Positions 58,804 through 64,000 of a stretch of 64,000 bases of DNA are shown piece after piece. The notes below the pieces were generated by a model. That model was not told the DNA's origin, made no database searches, and saw only the letters and a program-made list of their open reading frames with translations. The stretch spans positions 68,523-132,522 of the forward strand of contig CAWUIB010000011.1 in NCBI GenBank assembly GCA_963922335.1, written 5' to 3'. Position 1 is the first letter of the stretch; the number at the start of each line of letters is the position of its first letter. The position numbers were made by a program, and so were the translations under genes. This stretch comes from CALBPI01 sp963922335. GTDB taxonomy: Bacteria > Pseudomonadota > Gammaproteobacteria > Steroidobacterales > Woeseiaceae.

Positions 58804-59973
58804 ATGAGCGAAGAGAAACAGTTTGACGTCGTCGTGTACGGCGCAAGTGGCTTTACCGGCAGACTGGTCGCTGAATACTTGCAACAGCGCTACGGCGATG
58901 ACGAGAGCGTTAAGTGGGCAATGGCCGGTCGCAACGCCGAGAAGCTGGCCGCAGTGCGAGCGGAAATCGGCGTACCCGATTCCATACCATTGATTACCGC
59001 AGATGGGAGTGATGAGTCGTCCCTGCAAGCTATGGCCGCCCAGACCAAAGCGATCATCACGACGGTCGGCCCGTACCAGATGTATGGCGGGCTGCTTGTT
59101 GAAGTATGTGCAAAAACAGGTACCGACTATCTCGATCTTTGTGGCGAACCTGCCTGGATGCGGCAGATGATCGATGCGCACGAGAGCACGGCAAAACAGA
59201 GCGGCGCGCGGATTGTGTTCTCCGCGGGGTTCGACTCGATTCCGTTCGATTGCGGCGTCTGGTTGTTGCAACAACACTGCATCGCGGAAGACGGCAAACC
59301 CTCCTCAAGAATTCGTGGGCGCGTTGCCAAGATGCAAGGCACTTTCTCCGGCGGGACTGCCGCGAGTTTCAAGGCAACGATGGCAGCGGCACGTGACCCG
59401 GAGATTCTCGCCTTGTTGCGTAACCCCTTCTCGCTGGTGCCCGGGTTTACCGGTGCAGACCAACCACCGGGCAACAAGCCGATGTTGGACGAGGCCGTTG
59501 GCAGCTGGGTCACACCGTTCATCATGGCAACGATCAATACGCGTAACGTCCATCGCAGCAATGCCTTGACCGGATTCTCGTATGGCGAGGATTTTGTTTA
59601 TGACGAAATGTTGATGACTGGCCCTGGCGACAAGGGCGAGCAAATCGCAAAAGCCCTGGCGGATCGTGATGAGATGTCGTCGAGTGACGGCCCCAAGCCA
59701 GGCGAAGGTCCGAGCAAGGAAGAGCGCGATGCGGGCCATTACGAAGTGCTGTTCCACGCAGAGCGAGATGGCGATCCGATGCGACTCGTCGTCACGGGTG
59801 ATCGTGATCCGGGTTACGGTTCGACTAGCAAAATGTTGGCCGAGGCGGCGCTGTGTCTCGTCAAAGACTGTCAGGCGACATCGGCTGGAATCTGGACGCC
59901 AGCGGCGGCCATGGGCCAGCCGTTGATCGACCGCCTTATCGCCAACGCTGGACTCACATTCAATCGAGTGTGA
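58804..59973 (+). CDS. Saccharopine dehydrogenase-like/trans-acting enoyl reductase family protein
   Basis: A 389-residue oxidoreductase. The N-terminal Rossmann fold has VVVYGASGFTGRLVAEYL, the saccharopine dehydrogenase signature in this group, then AMAGRNAEKL and TTVGPYQMYGGLLVEVCAKTG (shown as VGPYQMYGGLLVEVC). The SAGFDSIPFDCGVWLL motif is shared with mycobacterial trans-acting enoyl reductases of phthiocerol lipid synthesis. Real substrate unknown. GGGG-type ribosome binding site; 10 bp after glpD, so probably cotranscribed. Confidence 0.85.
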   Translation: MSEEKQFDVVVYGASGFTGRLVAEYLQQRYGDDESVKWAMAGRNAEKLAAVRAEIGVPDSIPLITADGSDESSLQAMAAQTKAIITTVGPYQMYGGLLVEVCAKTGTDYLDLCGEPAWMRQMIDAHESTAKQSGARIVFSAGFDSIPFDCGVWLLQQHCIAEDGKPSSRIRGRVAKMQGTFSGGTAASFKATMAAARDPEILALLRNPFSLVPGFTGADQPPGNKPMLDEAVGSWVTPFIMATINTRNVHRSNALTGFSYGEDFVYDEMLMTGPGDKGEQIAKALADRDEMSSSDGPKPGEGPSKEERDAGHYEVLFHAERDGDPMRLVVTGDRDPGYGSTSKMLAEAALCLVKDCQATSAGIWTPAAAMGQPLIDRLIANAGLTFNRV

Positions 59974-59979
59974 GGCCGG

Positions 59980-61212
59980 CTAGGCGGCCTCGACCGCATC
60001 TGCATGATGACGACCCGTTACCCATAGTGTGAGGATCGTCAGCACCCCGAATAACAACAGCGATGCGCCCAGCGGCAGCATGGTTTCATCGTAGAAGCTG
60101 CCGCTGATCGCGCCGAAGATGCCCGAGGCGAGGGTTACCAGTGAGCCGATCACCGCTGCGGCGGTGCCTGCGATGTGTCCTAGTGGCTCCATTGCAAGTG
60201 CGTTCAGGTTGCCGAACAGAAAGCCGACAAAGAGAAAGACCGCGCACAGACAGAGCATGGTCAGCCAGAGTGGCGGTGTGCCGCCGGTCAACAGTGCGCA
60301 TGCAAACAACAGCCCGCCCGACCCCGCGTAGCCGAAAGAGGCTCGCATCGCCAACGTGCGCATGCCAAAGCGAACGACGATGCGCCCGTTGATGGTGGTG
60401 CTGATGCCGACGCTGAGCGCAAGCGCCGCGAAGAAGACCGGAAACAGCGCACCGAGTTGGTATTGGTCAACAAAAATCTGTTGGGCGCTGCCCAGGAAAC
60501 CGATGAAGGCTGACGATACGAGTGTGGCGGCCGTCATGTAGCCTACTGCGATTGGCGTCGTGAGTACCTCGCGCATGTTGCTCGCCGCTCGCCGGAACGA
60601 GAGTGCCTGGCGGTTGCCCTTCTGCAGGGTCTCCGGCATGCGCAAGACAAACCAGCCGACGATCACGACGGCAATCCCAAGGTACAGCCAGAAAATGCTC
60701 TTCCACCCGAATCCATCGAGCATCAGCTGGCCAATGCCCGGCGCGATGGCTGGCACCAACACAAAAAACGACAAAATGAAGCTCATGACGCGGGCCATCT
60801 GCCGTCCGACGTAAAGGTCACGCACGATCGCGACGGTCATGGCGCGGGGTCCCGCGATGCCGATTCCTTGCAGTACCCGGCCAAGCAGCAGTCCGTTAAA
60901 CGTCTCGGCGGTGGCGGCGAGCAGCGTGCCTGCAGTGAAAATTGACAACCCGAGGTAGACCGCACTTTTGCGACCATAGGCATCGGCGATCGGACCAAAA
61001 AATAGTTGCGATACGCCGAGCCCGTAAAAAACGGCATAAACGAGGTACTGAGTCTCGTTCATGTCCACGACGCCGTAGCTCGTGCCGATCAATCCGTGCG
61101 CGGGCAGTAGCGCGTCGATGGTGAGCGCCACCAGTGACATGGTCAGCGCCATCATGACGATGAACTCGCCAAATGCGGGCATGCGGGATGGCGATAGGTG
61201 AGGCGCGGACAT
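59980..61212 (-). CDS. MFS multidrug efflux transporter, Bcr/CflA type
   Basis: A 410-residue permease with twelve helices. The drug:H+ antiporter-1 motifs are present: LFFGPIADAYGRKSAVYLG (motif A) and RVLQGIGIAGPRAMTVAIVRDL (motif C region, shown as RVLQGIGIAGPRA), as in Bcr and CflA. It would expel drugs or metabolites with protons. The start at 61212 gives a normal N-terminus; the longer frame is not used. It converges with the saccharopine dehydrogenase-like gene, 6 bp apart, and is divergent from the aldolase. Confidence 0.9.
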   Translation of the reverse strand: MSAPHLSPSRMPAFGEFIVMMALTMSLVALTIDALLPAHGLIGTSYGVVDMNETQYLVYAVFYGLGVSQLFFGPIADAYGRKSAVYLGLSIFTAGTLLAATAETFNGLLLGRVLQGIGIAGPRAMTVAIVRDLYVGRQMARVMSFILSFFVLVPAIAPGIGQLMLDGFGWKSIFWLYLGIAVVIVGWFVLRMPETLQKGNRQALSFRRAASNMREVLTTPIAVGYMTAATLVSSAFIGFLGSAQQIFVDQYQLGALFPVFFAALALSVGISTTINGRIVVRFGMRTLAMRASFGYAGSGGLLFACALLTGGTPPLWLTMLCLCAVFLFVGFLFGNLNALAMEPLGHIAGTAAAVIGSLVTLASGIFGAISGSFYDETMLPLGASLLLFGVLTILTLWVTGRHHADAVEAA

Positions 61213-61306
61213 CGCCGCATCATACGTCGATGAATCGCGTGGTGGCAGTCCTCGCGATCGGCTATCCTTCGCAGCCATCGAAAACGATTGCTAGCGGGGA
61301 GCGGAC

Positions 61307-62200
61307 ATGAGTGTCAAAGAGCAACAATTGGCGGAGATGCGCAACGGCAAGGGCTTTATTGCCGCGCTCGATCAGAGCGGTGGTAGTACGCCCAAGGCAC
61401 TGGGCCTGTACGGGGTCAGCGCGGATGCCTGGACCAATGACGACGAGATGTTCGCGCTGGTTCACGAGATGCGCACACGGATCATGACCAGCCCTTCGTT
61501 TGACGGTGATCGAATCCTTGCTGCGATCCTCTTTGAGAACACGATGGACCGCGAAGTGGAAGGGAAACCCACGGCGCACTTTCTCTGGGAGCAGAAGCAG
61601 ATCGTGCCGATTCTCAAAGTGGATAAAGGCCTGGCAGACGAGGCCGACGGCGTACAGGTCATGAAGCCGATGCCGGATCTGGATGCCTTGCTGGCGAAGG
61701 CCAACGAGAAGGGTATTTTCGGTACCAAGATGCGCTCGGTCATCAAGCAGGCGAACGAAGCGGGAATTGCGAAGATCGTGGCGCAGCAGTTCGAAGTCGG
61801 GAAGCAGATCGTGGCCGCGGGCCTTGTGCCCATCATCGAACCTGAGGTCGATATTCACTGCCCGGATAAGGCGCAAGCCGAAGCGATTCTGAAAGCTGAA
61901 ATCATGAAGCACCTGGATCAGTTGGGTGATGATCAGCTCGTGATGCTGAAACTGACCTTGCCTGAAGAGGACGATCTCTACGGCGATTGTGTGGCGCATG
62001 CGCGCGTTCTCAAGGTCGTCGCATTGTCCGGGGGCTATAGTCGCGAAGAGGCCAATGCGCGCCTTGCGCGTCAACCCGGAATGATCGCAAGCTTCTCTCG
62101 TGCCCTGTCGGAAGGGTTGTCGGCGCAGCAGTCTGACGATGAGTTCAACGCAACGCTCGACGCGTCGATTGACGCGATTGTGACCGCGTCGCGAACCTGA
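61307..62200 (+). CDS. Class I fructose-bisphosphate aldolase
   Basis: A Schiff-base aldolase splitting fructose 1,6-bisphosphate to DHAP and glyceraldehyde 3-phosphate (EC 4.1.2.13). It has 297 residues, the bacterial class I length. It starts with the family hallmark NGKGFIAALDQSGGSTPKAL, followed by FENTMDREVEGKP, LKVDKGLA and VPIIEPEVDIHC, which carry the substrate-binding and Schiff-base region. Its terminator is inside the convergent GNAT gene. Confidence 0.93.
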   Translation: MSVKEQQLAEMRNGKGFIAALDQSGGSTPKALGLYGVSADAWTNDDEMFALVHEMRTRIMTSPSFDGDRILAAILFENTMDREVEGKPTAHFLWEQKQIVPILKVDKGLADEADGVQVMKPMPDLDALLAKANEKGIFGTKMRSVIKQANEAGIAKIVAQQFEVGKQIVAAGLVPIIEPEVDIHCPDKAQAEAILKAEIMKHLDQLGDDQLVMLKLTLPEEDDLYGDCVAHARVLKVVALSGGYSREEANARLARQPGMIASFSRALSEGLSAQQSDDEFNATLDASIDAIVTASRT

Positions 62201-62204
62201 TCGG

Positions 62205-63194
62205 TCAGAGATCGGGCGGCCAGAGCGCAAGCCGGCCGCCCGATTCGATTTTTGTACCTGGCGCATCAATGCGCGCCACGCTGACGACCAGCCCTGCCTC
62301 GTCAGGCAGCGACCGGGTGCGATTGACGTAGTGCGTGTCGTAACGACTCATCAAAGCGTTGCGCATCAGTGGCCAGAGCGACTCGTGTCCGTCGCTGCCG
62401 ATTACGCTGGATACCGAGACGTAGCGAAAGTGCTTCGGATCGAATCGACGCCGACCTGGCGGAAACCAGGGCATCAAGTGACGATCGATCCAGCCGAGCA
62501 GTCCTGGGACCGGCGTCAGATCAAGCTCCGTCAGGTGGTGTTGGCAGGCAACCCATTGGTTGTCGTGAGCCAACGTCAGCCAACCGGAGTCGGGTAGATC
62601 GGCGAAATGCCACTGGGCCGATTGTTGTGACTGACGCCAGGCGGTCTCAATATGCTCATCCAACGCGTCGCTGATCGGCTGGCGCACACCACGGATCCAC
62701 TGTTGGTATTCCAGCTTTGATGACAGAGTCCCGATTTCCTGGTGTCCCGCATGCCTAAGCAGTTGTCGAGCGGATGTGTTGCTTGCGGCGACGCAGCCCC
62801 AGCTGAAAACCGGCCCCGACGCATCTGCTGACACTTGCTGCATCCATTCATGCGCGCATCGCAGCAGTTGTTTTCCGAGGCCCTGACCGCGAGCCGCTGG
62901 CGCCAATGTCAGCATCGCACGATAGAACCCCATGGCGGGTTGTCCATCGACCAGCAATGGTGTTTCGCTCAAGGCGTAGGTGCCGACGGTGTCACTGCCT
63001 GACACCAGGCTAACGAAGTGGGCTTCACCAAGTCTTCGTGCTTGTGCCTCGGTGTTGACCCGTCGGTAGGTTTGACCCTCGGTCTGGAACCGTGTGGTTG
63101 CTAACTGCTGCAAAAAATCAGTATCAGGTGCGGGCGAGACCACGATGCGATAAGCGGAATCCTGCCAAAGACACCGTGTCATCTCGACCGCCAT
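62205..63194 (-). CDS. GNAT acetyltransferase with extra C-terminal domain
   Basis: A 329-residue protein, about twice the length of a typical GNAT. The N-terminal GNAT domain (about 10-165) has the acetyl-CoA motif APAARGQGLGKQLL; the C-terminal half (about 180-329) has no fold I recognise but looks folded, with LTELDLTPVPGLLGWIDRHL. It starts inside the 3' end of the ATP-grasp gene (16 base overlap), so the two are one operon. It may modify the ATP-grasp product. Confidence 0.7.
   Translation of the reverse strand: MAVEMTRCLWQDSAYRIVVSPAPDTDFLQQLATTRFQTEGQTYRRVNTEAQARRLGEAHFVSLVSGSDTVGTYALSETPLLVDGQPAMGFYRAMLTLAPAARGQGLGKQLLRCAHEWMQQVSADASGPVFSWGCVAASNTSARQLLRHAGHQEIGTLSSKLEYQQWIRGVRQPISDALDEHIETAWRQSQQSAQWHFADLPDSGWLTLAHDNQWVACQHHLTELDLTPVPGLLGWIDRHLMPWFPPGRRRFDPKHFRYVSVSSVIGSDGHESLWPLMRNALMSRYDTHYVNRTRSLPDEAGLVVSVARIDAPGTKIESGGRLALWPPDL
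62211..62253 (+). terminator. Rho-independent terminator of the aldolase gene, inside the GNAT gene
   Basis: ATCGGGCGGCC (62211-62221) and GGCCGCCCGAT (62234-62244), a perfect 11-bp stem with a 12-base loop, followed by five T at 62249-62253. It is 11 bp past the aldolase stop and lies entirely within the 3' end of the opposite-strand GNAT gene. Confidence 0.75.
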
Positions 63195-64000
63195 TCAATA
63201 TCCAGTGCTAGCACCTCGGCAAATGTCCGGCGTTGACGAATCGCGCGCCAAATAATCGGCCAGGTCGAGAAGGATGCGAGCAGGAACACCCATGGATCTT
63301 TCGAGGACCAACTGACGTCGCGCGCCGCGCGCAGGGCTCGGCCTGTATGCCGCCGAGCATCGCCATCGGCAATGACGCTGAACCAGTGCGTCCAATGCGA
63401 CCAGAACTCCTGCATCAGTGGGTAGGGCTTTGATTCAATTTGCGGCATTGAGTCCGGCGAAACCATTGCGGCATAGAGCGCTTCCGGAGCGACGAAGTGG
63501 ATGCCGCTAGTCGCACGGGGATTGCACTCGATTGCCCAGGCCGTGCCAGTGTCATCAATGATGAAGTCGAATGACAGCATGCCGGTGTAGTTTGTCGCCT
63601 TTGCGAACCCGCTTACCCAGCACTCTACCGCAGGCTGCTCTATGCGTTCGAAACACACGGCGACGCTCCCATGTCGGGTATGCGCGCGATATGTCACCAG
63701 TATCGGGCATTCACCGGACTGGCAAATCGAAAAGCACGACACTTCCTCGCCGTGCATTCGTTGTTGCATCAACAGGCTTTCGGATCGCCCTGGTATTGGG
63801 TCGCCTGTGTCATGCAGCGTCACGTTACGGCCTGAGCAACTGAATTCAGGTTTAACGACGAAACGGGCTGAGCGCAGTCGCTCAGCATTCGCATCCGTAG
63901 TGCGACAGGTGGAGGGGACGGTGAGTCCAAAATCTGCGGCGGCTTGTACGAACTCGAGCTTCGAGTGAAATTGCAGTACCTGCTCCAGCGGACCACAGAA
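63179..64000 (-). CDS. ATP-grasp domain protein (5' end cut by window edge)
   Basis: The 273 residues present are the C-terminal part of an ATP-grasp ligase, open to the end of the window. The ATP-binding lysine strand is RFVVKPEFSCSGRNV; the metal-binding and catalytic end is LSFDFIIDDTGTAWAIECNPRATSGIHF (shown as FDFIIDDTGTAWAIECNPRA), which has the E-x-N-P-R motif. A C-terminal extension follows, with a membrane-like stretch near the end. Carbamoyl-phosphate-synthase-like or carnosine-synthase-like ATP-grasp enzymes look like this. The substrate is unknown. Operon with the GNAT gene. Confidence 0.8.
   Translation of the reverse strand, partial: FCGPLEQVLQFHSKLEFVQAAADFGLTVPSTCRTTDANAERLRSARFVVKPEFSCSGRNVTLHDTGDPIPGRSESLLMQQRMHGEEVSCFSICQSGECPILVTYRAHTRHGSVAVCFERIEQPAVECWVSGFAKATNYTGMLSFDFIIDDTGTAWAIECNPRATSGIHFVAPEALYAAMVSPDSMPQIESKPYPLMQEFWSHWTHWFSVIADGDARRHTGRALRAARDVSWSSKDPWVFLLASFSTWPIIWRAIRQRRTFAEVLALDIEWRSR

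Noticed and set aside
61262..62269. Long minus-strand ORF opposite the aldolase
   Set aside because: Frame shadow; Arg/His/Asp-rich composition and no recognisable domain.
1..64000. tRNA, rRNA, CRISPR or transposase genes
   Set aside because: None could be recognised on either strand by reading.

Overview
The window looks like a 64 kb chromosomal stretch of a free-living, probably marine, Gram-negative bacterium of the Pseudomonadota, most likely a gammaproteobacterium. Base composition is fairly GC-rich in most genes. The gene content fits: TonB-dependent receptor, UbiG, a bd-type oxidase, a Cpx-like two-component system, PsiE, YeiH and GlpD. The genus cannot be read from the sequence. UbiG is of the type common in alphaproteobacteria, so the class assignment is an inference. 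No rRNA, tRNA, CRISPR array, transposase or integrase gene was found.

Layout. 1-1.4 kb: a minus-strand set made of a broken ECF sigma factor, a DUF6768 membrane protein and a Tat-exported class A beta-lactamase that runs off the left edge. 1.5-4.6 kb: a VOC protein, a 21-codon ORF with a perfect Shine-Dalgarno and its own terminator, a lipoprotein, a DUF4149 protein, ubiG and a DUF6151 protein. 4.5-6.7 kb: a TPR plus GGDEF diguanylate cyclase split by one in-frame stop. 6.8-12.3 kb: an accessory patch with a lone AAA/STAND-like ATPase, several AT-richer secreted or membrane proteins of unknown function, long spacers and a dispersed repeat of about 155 bp in two clear copies. 12.3-24.4 kb: an uptake and oxidation neighbourhood (AhpD-like protein, SDR, TonB receptor, cytochrome c-PQQ dehydrogenase, VOC, FAD monooxygenase, MDR oxidoreductase, OsmC, DUF2855, enoyl-CoA hydratase), probably catabolic, substrate unknown. 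24.4-28.8 kb: an RRM RNA-binding protein and, divergently, a GbsR-type regulator with cydAB.

28.8-35 kb: a TMEM175-like protein, a CHASE histidine kinase and response regulator whose phospho-acceptor His reads as Arg, a small glycan set (GT4, FkbM, GT2) and psiE. 35-38.9 kb: acetoacetyl-CoA synthetase and a wax ester/diacylglycerol acyltransferase with a lysine-rich tail, followed by strong RNA hairpins. 39.2-44.8 kb: a five-gene minus-strand run: gloA, an M48 lipoprotein protease, then three uncharacterised coiled-coil or single-pass proteins including DUF6384. This run is the best candidate for an undescribed system. 44.9-49.1 kb: a Spy/CpxP-like protein, a uridine-kinase-like protein, YeiH and a Cpx-like kinase/regulator pair. 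The promoters of the Spy-like gene and of the regulator both carry TTGAC direct repeats on an exact 10-bp period, which predicts the regulator's binding site and a small envelope-stress regulon.

49.2-64 kb: a membrane TPR protein, an MsbA-like ABC exporter, ilvE, azoR with a divergent LysR regulator, rarD, glpD, a saccharopine dehydrogenase-like enzyme, a Bcr/CflA-type MFS pump, a class I fructose-bisphosphate aldolase whose terminator lies inside the convergent neighbour, and a GNAT plus ATP-grasp pair that runs off the right edge.
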